A DNA stretch of 38,773 nt from an uncultured Clostridia bacterium (GCA_947177975.1 CAMWWH010000005.1:1-38773); one strand, 5' to 3'; counted from the first letter of the stretch, positions 1-9,277 are shown. The notes: generated from the sequence alone by a model not told the origin. Numbers and translations: made by a program.

Positions 1-8
1 GCTTTATA

Positions 9-2105
9 TTATTTCTTTTTAACTACCTTCTTGACCGTCACCGTCTTTTTAACCGTTATCGTCTTTTTGGGTGCGGGCTTCTTTTCAGCGGGTTTTTTCT
101 CCGATAAATGCTCGGGCATCTCGTGCTGCGGCACGTGCGAGGTGTCGCTCTTTGCCGCCTTGTGCGCCTTGTCGACGCGCGTCTTTTCCGCCTTTTCCTT
201 CTTCAACTCCTCCTCCGTGCTCTCGTGGAAAGGAATTTCAAGAATAATCGCCTCGTAAGGCTTTAAGGTAAAGCTTAACTTATACGGTCTGCCGTTGCAC
301 AGCTCCTTCGTCGCCTTTACACTCATATCCTCGCCGTCGTAGCAGGTCGAGAAAACCCTCTTGTACTTGCCCGATACGGGCGCGCCTACGCCGTAGTTTT
401 CGTACGTCATAGGGGTCATATTGCAGACGAATATAAGTCCGTCGTTGTAGTTCCACGGGTTGCGGCGGATAAACGCGAATATCGAACGCTGTACGTCGCC
501 GCTTTCAATCCACTCGAACGACTGCCAGTTGGTATCGTTGTGCAGTACCTCTCTTTCCTTATACAGGTGTAAGAGGGCGCGGTAGCACTCCATAACGCTT
601 CTGTGACCGGGGTCGTCGCACAGGTGCCAGTCCAAACTTACCTTATAATACCACTCGTTGATTTGCGCGAAGTCCTGACCCATAAACAACAGCTTTTTGC
701 CGGGGTGACCCATCATCATCGTGTAGAAGCATTTCAAACCGTTGAGCTTGTCCGAATGATAGCCGGGCATCTTGGTGTACATACTGCCCTTGCCGTACAC
801 TACCTCGTCGTGCGAGAGCACAAGCTGATAGTGTTCAAGGAATATATACTCGAAGGTATGCGTCATTAAGAAGTGGTGATATTTGCGGTATACGGGGTCT
901 TTCTTTATGTACGACAGCGTATCGTTCATCCAGCCCATATTCCACTTTAAGCCGAAGCCCAAGCCGCCGTCCTTTGCGGGCTTTGTAACGCCCTCTAAAA
1001 TGGAGCTGTCCTCGGCGATTATAAACGCGTCGGTGCGCGCGCGGAGTACGCTGTTTAAGTGACGGAAGAACTCGAAGCTCTCCAAATTCCAGTCGCCGCC
1101 GTCCTTGTTGGGGCGCCATTCCGTTCTGCCGAACGACGAATAAAGCATTGCCGCAACCGCGTCGGCGCGCAGAGCGTCGATATGGTATTTATTGACCCAG
1201 AAGAACGCCGAGGCAATTAGGAAGTTCGAAACCTCGGGTCTGCCCAAATCGAAAGCCTTAGTGCCCCACTCGGGGTATTCGGCGCGCAGGGGGTCGGTGT
1301 ATTCGTAAAGCGGAGTACCGTCGAAGTTGGCAAGTCCGAACTCGTCCTTGGGGAAGTGCGCGGGCACCCAGTCCAAAATTACGCCGATACCGTGTTGGTG
1401 CATATAGTCGACGAAATACATAAAGTCCTGCGGTGAGCCGTAGCGCGCCGTCGGGCAGAAGTAACCCGTTACCTGATAGCCCCAGCTCGGGTCGAAGGGA
1501 TATTCGCATATGCCCATAACCTCGACGTGGGTGTAGCCCATATACAGCACGTATTCGCACAGCTCGTGCGCAAGGCGGCGGTAATCGAGGTACTGGTCCT
1601 CGTCCCACCACATTTCGGTGTTCTTCTTCCAGCTACCCAAATGCACCTCGTACACCGCCATCGGCTTGGCAAGATAGTTCTCGCCCTTCTTGGCTTTTAA
1701 GTACTCGCCGTCGCCCCACTGGTAATCGTTGAGGTTGGTAACTATCGAAGCGTTTGCGGGGCGCTTTTCACTGCCGAACTCGTAGGGGTCGATTTTGTAG
1801 ACCTCGCTGCCGTCGGCGCGTACGATTAGATATTTGTACTTGACGCCCTCGCACATACCGGGGACGAAAAGCTCCCAGATACTGTCGTCGACCTTTTCCA
1901 TAACGTCGCTCCAAGGAGTCCAGCCGTTGCCGTCGGAAACGACGCAAATGCCCCTTGCGTTGGGCGCCCAGACTACGAAATGAGTGCCCCATACCCCGTC
2001 GATACAGCGGATATGCGCGCCCATCTTTTCGTACAGCTCGTAGTGCGTGCCGTGGTGAAAAAGATATCTGTCAAGCTCACCGAAAAATCTCTTTTCCTTA
2101 TCCAT
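9..2105 (-). CDS. glgB: 1,4-alpha-glucan branching enzyme (GH13) with Lys-rich tail
   Basis: Makes alpha-1,6 branches in glycogen in the cytoplasm. The N-terminal part (about 25-125) looks like the CBM48/early-set domain, followed by a GH13 barrel. The four GH13 regions are visible: DWVPAHF (245-251), DALRADAV with probable nucleophile D315, IAED with probable acid E365, and LSHDEV with H432 and D433. The region II/IV wording is typical of GlgB. The enzyme body ends near residue 630; the last ~65 residues are a Lys/Ala/Pro-rich tail ending in alternating TVKK/VVKKK units, absent from ordinary GlgB. The start follows a GGGGG ribosome site at 8-nt spacing. It lies downstream of a second GH13 gene, suggesting an alpha-glucan storage pair. 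No other glg gene is in the window. Confidence 0.96.
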   Translation of the reverse strand: MDKEKRFFGELDRYLFHHGTHYELYEKMGAHIRCIDGVWGTHFVVWAPNARGICVVSDGNGWTPWSDVMEKVDDSIWELFVPGMCEGVKYKYLIVRADGSEVYKIDPYEFGSEKRPANASIVTNLNDYQWGDGEYLKAKKGENYLAKPMAVYEVHLGSWKKNTEMWWDEDQYLDYRRLAHELCEYVLYMGYTHVEVMGICEYPFDPSWGYQVTGYFCPTARYGSPQDFMYFVDYMHQHGIGVILDWVPAHFPKDEFGLANFDGTPLYEYTDPLRAEYPEWGTKAFDLGRPEVSNFLIASAFFWVNKYHIDALRADAVAAMLYSSFGRTEWRPNKDGGDWNLESFEFFRHLNSVLRARTDAFIIAEDSSILEGVTKPAKDGGLGFGLKWNMGWMNDTLSYIKKDPVYRKYHHFLMTHTFEYIFLEHYQLVLSHDEVVYGKGSMYTKMPGYHSDKLNGLKCFYTMMMGHPGKKLLFMGQDFAQINEWYYKVSLDWHLCDDPGHRSVMECYRALLHLYKEREVLHNDTNWQSFEWIESGDVQRSIFAFIRRNPWNYNDGLIFVCNMTPMTYENYGVGAPVSGKYKRVFSTCYDGEDMSVKATKELCNGRPYKLSFTLKPYEAIILEIPFHESTEEELKKEKAEKTRVDKAHKAAKSDTSHVPQHEMPEHLSEKKPAEKKPAPKKTITVKKTVTVKKVVKKK

Positions 2106-2148
2106 AAATCAAATTAACCCCCATATATCATTAAATTAAAACTCATCC

Positions 2149-2268
2149 CTCTTGTCAGAAGCAAGCAAGACAAGGCGCAGGAGCACCGACCGCAGGGAGT
2201 GTACACAAGACGTACACGACCAAGGCGGCGCGGACTGCAACACAGTATTGCGCCGCTTATGGCAAGAG
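2149..2268. repeat. 120-bp imperfect inverted-repeat element between two GH13 genes
   Basis: The ends CTCTTGTCAGAAGC (2149-2162) and GCTTATGGCAAGAG (2255-2268) are inverted repeats matching at 12 of 14 positions. The exact centre holds a second pair, GTGTAC (2199-2204) and GTACAC (2212-2217). The whole unit can fold as one long interrupted hairpin. It sits just beyond the stop of the GH13 gene at 2273. No ORF is carried. It resembles a dispersed REP/MITE-like element or a large processing/terminator hairpin; only a genome-wide copy search can tell which. Confidence 0.6.
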
Positions 2269-2272
2269 AAGT

Positions 2273-4306
2273 TTAATTAAAATTTTTAGTATAAACGCAT
2301 CCGCCTTTAGGTGGCAACGATACATACATTCTGCCGAATTTTACTTCCTCATACTCGGGCACTGCGCCGTAGTCGCAATTGACGGTATATGCAAGCTTCA
2401 GCTTGTCCGTGCGGTTGTCGATAACCGTCCATACGGGCACGGTAAGCGATACGTTTTTGTCACTGCAATTTATCGCGACGATTGCGCAGTCCTTCTTGTC
2501 GAAACGCGCGTACACGATATAGCCGTTGCCCGCGTCGAGCGGCATTAAAGAACCCAGCTTTATGCAGTGTATCTTCTTGCGGAGCGCAATCGCGCTCGCG
2601 TGCATATCGTACACTTCCCAGTCCTCTCTGCCCCACGGGTAGGTGCGGCGGCAGTCGGGGTCGGTCCAGCCAACCTGTCCCACCTCGTCGCCGTAGTACA
2701 GCGCGGGACTGCCCGGCCAGGTCATCTGAATTAAAACTCCGAGGAATAAGACTCGCTTGTCCACTCCCTCGCCCGCCGCGTCGCCGCCCATCGATTTGAG
2801 CGTGCCCACCGTGCGGTTGGTGCGCGTCAAAAAGCGGGAATGGTCGTGGTTGGAAAGCTGGTTAATCGCGCTGTCGAGAGCGGGGCGCGGGAAGCGGGCG
2901 CTGTTTTTGAACATTGCCTCGAAAAACGCCTTTCCGTCGTACAGCTTGTTGTAGTCGATTGACGCCGAATGTTTTTCCATACCCGTTAAAAACCAAGTCA
3001 CGGGCTCCATAAACGCGTCGTAATTCATAACCGAATCCCACTCGCCGTTTTCAAGCCACTTGCACGGGTCGCCGTAGTGCTCGGCAAAGATGAACGCTTC
3101 GGGATTTGCCTTGCGCACCCTCGCGTGGAAAATTTTCCAAAACTTGTGATTGAACCTTTCGCTGTGCCCCAAGTCTGCGGCGACGTCCAACCGCCAGCCG
3201 TCGGCTTTAAAGGGTGCGGACACCCACTTTGCTCCCACGTCGTAAATCTTTTCGCACAACTCCGCGCTCTTTTCGTAGTTGAGCTTGGGCAGGGTCTTGT
3301 AGCCCCACCAGCCCTCGTACTCGCTGTCGGCAACGCGCGGTTTTTCGAACTTGAAATAACTGCGGTAGGGGCTGTCCACCGATTGGAACGCGCCCTTTTC
3401 GTACCCCTCTTTGTTGAGGTAAATGCCCTCTCTGTCCAGCCATTTATGGAACGAACCGCAGTGGTTGAACACGCCGTCGACCACCACCTTGATGTCCATT
3501 TCGTGCATTTTTTCAACCAGCGAGGCAAAGTATGCGTTCGCCTTTTCGAGGTTGGTCTTGTCGGTTACGCGGCGGATATACCTCGGCGCGTAGCCGTTGT
3601 GCTTTTCCCAGCCCTGCATATAGTGGTCGTAATCGTTGTCGATGACCGCGAGGTGCGGGTCGATATAGTCGTAGTCCTGCGTGTCGTACTTGTGATTGGA
3701 CGGCGACACGAACAGCGGGTTGAAATACACCGCCTCCACTCCGAGGTTTTTGAGGTATTGAAGCTTGACCTCAACGCCCTGCAAATCGCCGCCGTAAAAG
3801 TTGTTTACGTCCAGCGTGTCGGGAATTCTGTGCCAGTCGTGAATTTTGTGCGAGTGCCCGCCCGTGTAGTAGTACTCGTTATCTGCAACGTCGTTCGACA
3901 AATCGCCGTTGTAAAAGCGGTCGACGTAAATCTGATAGAACACCCTGCCCTTAGCCCAGTCGGGCACCTTGTGGTTGGGCACGAAGGAAAAATTGTACTC
4001 TTCCTGATTGTTTGTGACCGCGCCCAGACGGTTGTAATACAGCTCGTCGTCCTCGTCCACGAGCTTGAAGCAGTAGCTCACGGGTTTTTCGCCGCAGGTG
4101 AACGTGAGAGTGTAATAGTCGAAATTCTCGCTGTCGGTTTTAATTTTTTTCATCAACCGAAGCTTGCCGTTTATTACCGCGTAAACCTTGAAAACGTCGT
4201 TTATGAGCGTACGGAACGTTAAAGTTACTTTGTCGCCGCTTTTCGGCTCGTAAGGGGTTTTGAAATCTTCCGTTTCGTCTGTGAATAATGCCTGTCTGTT
4301 AATCAT
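2273..4306 (-). CDS. Intracellular GH13 alpha-amylase-family enzyme (neopullulanase/cyclomaltodextrinase-like)
   Basis: A 677-residue alpha-glucan hydrolase without signal peptide, so probably cytoplasmic and acting on malto-oligosaccharides or glycogen fragments. An N-terminal beta domain (about 20-110) precedes the GH13 barrel, which starts at VFYQIYVDRF. Catalytic regions are DGVFNH (277-282), GWRLDVAADL with nucleophile D374, FAEH with acid E409, and LSNHDHSRF with D488. The N-domain and region IV wording fit the neopullulanase/maltogenic amylase side of GH13; exact specificity cannot be read. I chose the ATG at 4306 because AGAAAGGA precedes it; the open frame continues upstream to 4456 but that part lies in a structured leader and looks noncoding. 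Confidence 0.92.
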   Translation of the reverse strand: MINRQALFTDETEDFKTPYEPKSGDKVTLTFRTLINDVFKVYAVINGKLRLMKKIKTDSENFDYYTLTFTCGEKPVSYCFKLVDEDDELYYNRLGAVTNNQEEYNFSFVPNHKVPDWAKGRVFYQIYVDRFYNGDLSNDVADNEYYYTGGHSHKIHDWHRIPDTLDVNNFYGGDLQGVEVKLQYLKNLGVEAVYFNPLFVSPSNHKYDTQDYDYIDPHLAVIDNDYDHYMQGWEKHNGYAPRYIRRVTDKTNLEKANAYFASLVEKMHEMDIKVVVDGVFNHCGSFHKWLDREGIYLNKEGYEKGAFQSVDSPYRSYFKFEKPRVADSEYEGWWGYKTLPKLNYEKSAELCEKIYDVGAKWVSAPFKADGWRLDVAADLGHSERFNHKFWKIFHARVRKANPEAFIFAEHYGDPCKWLENGEWDSVMNYDAFMEPVTWFLTGMEKHSASIDYNKLYDGKAFFEAMFKNSARFPRPALDSAINQLSNHDHSRFLTRTNRTVGTLKSMGGDAAGEGVDKRVLFLGVLIQMTWPGSPALYYGDEVGQVGWTDPDCRRTYPWGREDWEVYDMHASAIALRKKIHCIKLGSLMPLDAGNGYIVYARFDKKDCAIVAINCSDKNVSLTVPVWTVIDNRTDKLKLAYTVNCDYGAVPEYEEVKFGRMYVSLPPKGGCVYTKNFN

Positions 4307-4528
4307 AAAATCCTTTCTCGTCGATTTCTTCTGCTTGGGGCGCAAAAGAAATCCGACGAATTTTCGGAGGCTCTGCCTCCCTGCCCGCAATTGCTCGGCG
4401 CCCACGTAATAATATAATTGCGGGCATTCCCTCCGCTGAGGCGAAAGTATTCGCAAATTGGGTCGCGCTGCGCAAAAACGCGGTTTTGCTTGCTACGTTA
4501 ATTATTTCCAAAAATAGCTTATATTACC
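4307..4528 (-). promoter_or_regulatory. Long structured 5' leader of the GH13 gene
   Basis: About 220 nt separate the predicted transcription start (near 4528) from the ATG at 4306. The leader contains a 10-bp inverted repeat GCCCGCAATT/AATTGCGGGC (4383-4392 and 4416-4425) and an adjacent 6-bp hairpin GGAGGC/GCCTCC (4366-4380, loop TCT), and short CG-rich palindromes. I see no match to a riboswitch class I know. It could be a regulatory leader or an inserted dispersed element. It accounts for most of the 336-bp gap between the two divergent genes. Confidence 0.45.
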
Positions 4529-4534
4529 TTAAAA

Positions 4535-4563
4535 ATTGTACCATATCAGGCAATTAAAGTCAA
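4535..4563 (-). promoter_or_regulatory. Promoter for GH13-glgB
   Basis: On the minus strand, TTGACT (4558-4563), a 17-bp spacer, then TACAAT (4535-4540). This is a near-consensus housekeeping promoter pointing at the GH13 gene. GlgB has no equally clear promoter of its own in 2106-2272 and is probably cotranscribed. Confidence 0.75.
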
Positions 4564-4583
4564 TATGCAATTTTGGCAACCCG

Positions 4584-4612
4584 TTGACTTTATGCAAATA
4601 TTATGTTAATAT
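4584..4612 (+). promoter_or_regulatory. Promoter for the YitT-family gene
   Basis: TTGACT (4584-4589), 17-bp spacer, TAATAT (4607-4612), followed by an AAGGAG ribosome site (4626-4631) and the ATG at 4643. It is back to back with the GH13 promoter; the two -35 boxes are about 20 bp apart. Confidence 0.8.
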
Positions 4613-4642
4613 GCATTTACAAGATAAGGAGCGGTTTTATTT

Positions 4643-5608
4643 ATGTCGGAAGAAATAAAAGAAGAGCTTCCCCAAAAAGAGGAAGCATTGCCCGAGGCTG
4701 AAAAGCCTAAAAAGAAGAAGTTTACCAAGCCCACTAAAAAACAGGTCGGACACGAAATAATAAGCTGGCTGTTGATGACCCTGGGCACGGTTCTGGTCGC
4801 GGGCGGCGTTTACTTTTTCAAAGCTCCCAACCACTTTGCAACCGGCGGCGTAAGCGGTCTTTCGATAGTGCTTGCAAAGTTCGTGCCCCTAAACCAGTCT
4901 ACCCTCGTTCTGATTATCAACGCGGCACTGCTTGTAATAGGCTTTATATTCTTAGGCAAGGGCTGTACGATACGCACGCTTTACTGCTCGCTTATGTACT
5001 CGCTCGAAAACTTTTTGCTCGAAGAATTTTTGCCCATAGAAAAAATTACGGGCGGTGCGGCAACGCTGACGGGTCAGCCTTTGATGGAGCTTGTGTACGC
5101 TATGCTTCTGACGGGCATAGGCAGTGCGATAATGTTCAACTGCAAAGCGTCGTCGGGCGGCACGGATATTGTAGCTTTAATATTAAAGAAGTTCACAAGC
5201 CTGAACACGGGTATGGCACTTCTCATAACCGACGCGGCAATCGCGTTTTCGACCTTCTTTATTTTCGGCGCGGAAGCGGGACTTTTCTCTATGCTCGGAC
5301 TTTTTTCGAAAGCGTTTATAGTAGACGGCGTTATCGAAAATATCGGCAAGACCAAATATATCACGATTATTACTACGATGCCCGACGAGATAGGCAAGTA
5401 TATAACTACGGTAATGAAGCGCGACTACACTCATTACGTTGCGACGGGCGGCTACACGGGCGCGGAAAAGACCATTATGATTACCGTCTGCAAGCGCAGC
5501 GAAGCGCTTAAATTAAAGGCGGTTGCCAAGAAGCTCGACCCCGTTTCCTTTATAATTATTACCGACGCAAACGAGATACTCGGTAAGGGTTTCCGAGAGA
5601 CGCTTTAA
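4643..5608 (+). CDS. YitT family membrane protein (DUF161 + DUF2179)
   Basis: 321 residues. After a highly charged N-terminal tail (about 1-35, rich in Glu then Lys) come hydrophobic segments of the YitT/DUF161 transmembrane domain, including the family-typical glycine-rich stretches ATGGVSGLSI and SSGGTDIVAL. The C-terminal ~80 residues (from about PDEIGKYI) form the soluble DUF2179 domain with the RDYTHYVATGGYTG pattern. YitT proteins are widespread in Firmicutes; their transport substrate is not established. The charged tail is longer than usual. Single-gene transcription unit: own promoter upstream, strong terminator 23 bp after the stop. Confidence 0.93.
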   Translation: MSEEIKEELPQKEEALPEAEKPKKKKFTKPTKKQVGHEIISWLLMTLGTVLVAGGVYFFKAPNHFATGGVSGLSIVLAKFVPLNQSTLVLIINAALLVIGFIFLGKGCTIRTLYCSLMYSLENFLLEEFLPIEKITGGAATLTGQPLMELVYAMLLTGIGSAIMFNCKASSGGTDIVALILKKFTSLNTGMALLITDAAIAFSTFFIFGAEAGLFSMLGLFSKAFIVDGVIENIGKTKYITIITTMPDEIGKYITTVMKRDYTHYVATGGYTGAEKTIMITVCKRSEALKLKAVAKKLDPVSFIIITDANEILGKGFRETL

Positions 5609-5631
5609 ATCACAACAAAACAAAGAGTAAA

Positions 5632-5663
5632 AGCCGCGGCGCATTTGCGCCGCGGCTCTTTTT
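5632..5663. terminator. Bidirectional intrinsic terminator
   Basis: Perfect 11-bp stem AGCCGCGGCGC/GCGCCGCGGCT (5632-5642, 5647-5657), 4-nt loop, T-run on the plus strand and a shorter T-run (TTTTAC) on the minus strand. It serves the convergent YitT gene and lipoprotein gene. Confidence 0.88.
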
Positions 5664-5673
5664 AATTTTCGTA

Positions 5674-8600
5674 TCAGGATTCAACTTCTACAATTTCGAA
5701 TGTAGCGTTGTAATATATCCACAAATAGTACTTACCGCTTTCAAAGACCGTAAAATTATTGGTTGCATAATCACCGTAAACTATACCGTCAAGTTCTCCC
5801 TGGAACTTTCCGCTGCCGATCATTATGTCCATAGCATCGTAAGAAGATACGCCGTCAATCATCAATGCATAAGTCTTACCCTCTTCAAGTTCTATTTCGT
5901 ACTCCTTGTACAGATTATTACCCAAGTTAACGGTAACAGTCTGACCGACGCTTATGATGGATTCGTTTACCGTAACAGTTGCCGAAATCGTATTCGTTTC
6001 CTCGTTTACTGCCGGAGTAGCTACGTCGTAACCCTTGATTTTAATTACGGGCGTCTTGCCGGGCACAAGGATAACGTTGAAAGTGCCGTTTGCGCCGATT
6101 TCGTATTCTTCGTCGTTTAACGTAACTTTGGTTCCCTCTTCGAGATTGTTGCCGTTAAGCTTCAACGATACCGTATACGCTTTAACCACAGTCAAAGCCA
6201 CAGGTTCGGCGGTTATATCGCGGTTTGTCTTTCTAACCGTTTTATGAACCGTTACGCCACCCGAAGTCTGTGCGATATAAGCGAACTGACCGTACAGCGC
6301 GTGAGTTGCGGGAACTTCTACGATAACGTTGTAGCTGCTGTCATTCTTAGCACCCCCACGGAAAGATACGGGGTCGAGAACGCTGAACTCTGCTAAGCCT
6401 TCCGCGTCGGTCAATACCGTAAATGCGGACGTTTCCTCCTCTCCGTCTTCTCCGTACGAATGTGCCGACATGGACTGCGTTAACGTTACCTTTAAGTTTG
6501 CGAGCGACGCGCCTGCGGGAAGCTCTACACCTTCGGGAAGAGCAACCTTGACTTTATACGTCTGCCTTTCGTAAACGTTTACCGTACCGGTCGTCGCCTC
6601 GTCGAAGTTCTTGGCAATATACAGTTCGTCCTCGTAATAGTCGTGGGTTGCGGGCAATCCCGTAACTTTTACGTAATAGTTCTTTGAAGTATCCACGTTG
6701 CCAAACGTATATGTGCCGTCGTTATTGTTGGTTGCCGCAATATCAACTTCGTGTTTTACGGCTTTGTAGTCGCCGTCCTCGTCCTCTTCATACTCGATAT
6801 AATAGAGCGTTACGGTTACGTCGTTGTAAGTATTCGTGCCGTCGCTTACGGTAATCGTGTAATCGTGAGCTACGTACTCTTCGAAGGTGAAGTTGAAATT
6901 ACCTGTTGCACCGCTCTCGTTTACAACCTTGACGTAGTACGTCTGATTAGCCTGCATGAAGAAAGTCATCTGGTTTGAACCGAAACCGGCATGCTCACTG
7001 AAATCCTCATCAGAATAGCGGTAGAAATAAATACTGGTATCCTCGCTTTCGTACTTAAGCAAAGCATCTGCGCTTACAGTAGGCGTAATCGCGTAATAGA
7101 ACGTGCCCGGTTTAACTTCAAGCTCGGCTTCATCCGCCAACTCTACGGGGTCGCTTGCCGCAAATCCCTTATCGTCTGCGCCGAATACGCCGACAGTGAA
7201 TTTATATTCACCGTAGCCGCTTGCCGAAATATATACCGTGGCTGCGACGGGCGTAAATACGAGAGCCGCACCGCCCTCCGCCGTCAAGGCAGGTGAAGTA
7301 GCCGCCAAATCGCTGTACAAACTCAAATTCGATCCGGCCGCGGTAGTTTTAACTATATACTTTGTGCCTGCGGTAAGTCCGTCGAGCTTATACCACATCT
7401 GGAATTGGCTGGTGAGGTCAACGGCATTTTCCGTGCCGTCGATTTTCGCAACGATGGGATTTTCTTTTTCACCGGGTGCAACGAAAACGTTAAACGAGAC
7501 CTTGCAGTCGGTGCCCGTAGATTGAGCGTAGAAATAACAAGTGGTATTGCTCCAGTCGAACGTTATATAATCTTCCGAATCAATAGCTTCGGGCTCTTCG
7601 TTATTTATATTCGCTCCGAGCTTGTATACGGTAACTCCCTCGCCGAACGTAAGCTGAACGTTTTTAGAGTTGAACGTTTCTCCGTAATTTCCGGTAACCT
7701 TGAAGTATACCTTATCGCCCGCCGTAACGCCCGTTACGCCGAATTCGCCATTGTCGTTTACCGATACGGGTCTTAAAATATCGCCTACTGCGGGAGCTTC
7801 TTCTACGATAACCCTGAAAGCTACGTCAAGAGCGAAATTTACGTCGTTAACCATAGTTGTGTTGGTACCCAACGTCAAGCTCAGAGATTCGCCGGCTTCG
7901 AGTACAAATGAGACTTTTGCACCTTTTTCGCTTACCGCGGAAATACCGCTTTGCCAACCCGGAGTTACCGAAGTGTTTTCGGTTAAAACCTTAACGGTGT
8001 ACTTCTTCGCGTCGCTTCCGTTATTTGTCAACGTATATTGTTGACTTAAAACACTGTACACACCGCCGCCGTAGTCGTAGTCATCCGCAACTATCGTCGT
8101 GGTGTAGTTACCCGTTTCGGTAACGTTGATGGTCGGGTTGGTGCTGTCTAACGCAGTACCGTAATTGTACTTAACGTAGCCGCAATCGCTGCAGGTCTGA
8201 TGGGTGACGCCGTCTTCGTCAGCCTCGCTCTCCGCACCTAACGTGTGCGTAGCTTCGCCGCTCTTCTGGTCTTCGCATCCGCAGATTGCGGGGTGCCAGT
8301 GATGCGTCTTGTTGCTCTCCCACGAGTTTTCGTCGAATTCGTGTACGGTGTGAAGAACCGCCGTTCTTACCTTAAAGGTTACGTTCGAGTAAACTTCGAC
8401 CGTATAAACGCCCGCCGTAGTTACTTTAATAAGCTTATCGTAGCCTTCGCTGTCGATTTCGGTAAGGTTGTTGCCGTTGAGCGTGCCTATAGCTATGGTC
8501 AGACCCGTATCGACAACCGCGTCGTCGATAACTATCTGGTAATCGCCCGCCGCAAGCTTTACGGTATACCTCTTGGGTGCGTTAGCCGTTGCGCCCGTTA

Positions 8601-9138
8601 CGGTGATAGCTGCGTCCAAATCTACGTTGCCGCAAACCGAGCAAGCCCCGCCGTTTTCAGTGTCGTGTCCTACGACCGCGGTATTGTGCTCGCTGTTGTT
8701 TGCACATTCAGTGTGGTGACCTTCTTCGCCGTCGTTTACTACCTTGAACGCGTGGTTGTCGGCATCTTTGCCGATATTTACGTCGAATTCAACGTGATTG
8801 CCGTCCTTTTCGTACGTATAGGTAAGCACGCCGTCGGTAGAGCAGTTCGCCTCCGTCTTGGTTACGTGCGAGTAAACCGCGTCCGCGTCCTCGCCGTCAA
8901 GCGCGGGAAGCACTAACTGCGTATCCTCGGTCGTCGCGTCGCAACCCGATTTACCGCAAGTTCTCGTCGCCAGACCCGTTCCGCCGTTCGAGGGGTTTTG
9001 CGATACCGTCCAGCCGTTACCCCAGTCGTGCGTGTGACCTTCGTCGCCGCCGCCTTTACATGCGGCAAGTCCTACGCCGCCTGCAAGCACTACCGAGCAG
9101 GCAAGAGCCGCAAGTAATGCTTTCTTTGTCTTTTTCAT
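5674..9138 (-). CDS. Large multi-domain surface lipoprotein with His/Cys modules
   Basis: 1,154 residues. The N-terminus is a lipoprotein signal with lipobox LAAC (Cys27). Residues ~30-320 hold several His/Cys segments: HTHDW...CGKSGC, GHHTECANN...CSVCG, and a third with HWHPAICGC then CSDCG. The rest (about 330-1150) is Thr/Val/Gly-rich beta-type sequence that reads as a string of Ig-like or prealbumin-like adhesion domains; repeated patterns such as YYVKVTGLPATHDYYEDEL suggest related modules. No catalytic motif was recognised. Start choice: the ATG at 9138 has GGAGG five bases upstream; an ATG at 9150 would contain that site. It is monocistronic with its own promoter. Role unknown; surface binding or adhesion is inference. 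Confidence 0.88.
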   Translation of the reverse strand: MKKTKKALLAALACSVVLAGGVGLAACKGGGDEGHTHDWGNGWTVSQNPSNGGTGLATRTCGKSGCDATTEDTQLVLPALDGEDADAVYSHVTKTEANCSTDGVLTYTYEKDGNHVEFDVNIGKDADNHAFKVVNDGEEGHHTECANNSEHNTAVVGHDTENGGACSVCGNVDLDAAITVTGATANAPKRYTVKLAAGDYQIVIDDAVVDTGLTIAIGTLNGNNLTEIDSEGYDKLIKVTTAGVYTVEVYSNVTFKVRTAVLHTVHEFDENSWESNKTHHWHPAICGCEDQKSGEATHTLGAESEADEDGVTHQTCSDCGYVKYNYGTALDSTNPTINVTETGNYTTTIVADDYDYGGGVYSVLSQQYTLTNNGSDAKKYTVKVLTENTSVTPGWQSGISAVSEKGAKVSFVLEAGESLSLTLGTNTTMVNDVNFALDVAFRVIVEEAPAVGDILRPVSVNDNGEFGVTGVTAGDKVYFKVTGNYGETFNSKNVQLTFGEGVTVYKLGANINNEEPEAIDSEDYITFDWSNTTCYFYAQSTGTDCKVSFNVFVAPGEKENPIVAKIDGTENAVDLTSQFQMWYKLDGLTAGTKYIVKTTAAGSNLSLYSDLAATSPALTAEGGAALVFTPVAATVYISASGYGEYKFTVGVFGADDKGFAASDPVELADEAELEVKPGTFYYAITPTVSADALLKYESEDTSIYFYRYSDEDFSEHAGFGSNQMTFFMQANQTYYVKVVNESGATGNFNFTFEEYVAHDYTITVSDGTNTYNDVTVTLYYIEYEEDEDGDYKAVKHEVDIAATNNNDGTYTFGNVDTSKNYYVKVTGLPATHDYYEDELYIAKNFDEATTGTVNVYERQTYKVKVALPEGVELPAGASLANLKVTLTQSMSAHSYGEDGEEETSAFTVLTDAEGLAEFSVLDPVSFRGGAKNDSSYNVIVEVPATHALYGQFAYIAQTSGGVTVHKTVRKTNRDITAEPVALTVVKAYTVSLKLNGNNLEEGTKVTLNDEEYEIGANGTFNVILVPGKTPVIKIKGYDVATPAVNEETNTISATVTVNESIISVGQTVTVNLGNNLYKEYEIELEEGKTYALMIDGVSSYDAMDIMIGSGKFQGELDGIVYGDYATNNFTVFESGKYYLWIYYNATFEIVEVES

Positions 9139-9200
9139 AACTACCTCCATATATACGGTTATCTCAAACCGCTGTAAAAATTTAGAACTTCTTTGAATTT

Positions 9201-9238
9201 ATTCATAAATAAGCAGGAATTATGCAATTTTTATGAAT
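9201..9238 (-). promoter_or_regulatory. Inverted repeat in the lipoprotein 5' leader
   Basis: ATTCATAAA (9201-9209) and TTTATGAAT (9230-9238) are perfect 9-bp inverted repeats separated by 20 bases, starting a few bases after the predicted transcription start. It could be an mRNA 5' hairpin or an operator. Confidence 0.45.
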
Positions 9239-9248
9239 ATTTGCGTCA

Positions 9249-9277
9249 ATTATAATAAAATTACGGTGAAATGTCAA
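9249..9277 (-). promoter_or_regulatory. Promoter for the large lipoprotein
   Basis: Consensus promoter on the minus strand: TTGACA (9272-9277), 17-bp spacer, TATAAT (9249-9254). It predicts a leader of about 100 nt before the ATG at 9138. The 9139-9424 gap otherwise holds the leader hairpin, a terminator and a short direct repeat. Confidence 0.85.

Noticed and set aside
3077-4222. 381-codon plus-strand open frame opposite the GH13 gene
   Set aside because: Exactly antisense to a gene with intact catalytic motifs; no ribosome site or recognisable domain. The high-GC codon usage of the true gene keeps the opposite frame open.
4307-4456. 50-codon N-terminal extension of the GH13 enzyme
   Set aside because: The ATG at 4306 has a good ribosome site and starts the conserved domain; the upstream codons lie in a palindromic leader.
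8245-8916. 223-codon plus-strand frame opposite the large lipoprotein
   Set aside because: Arg/Val-rich translation with no domain and no ribosome site; shadow of the lipoprotein frame.
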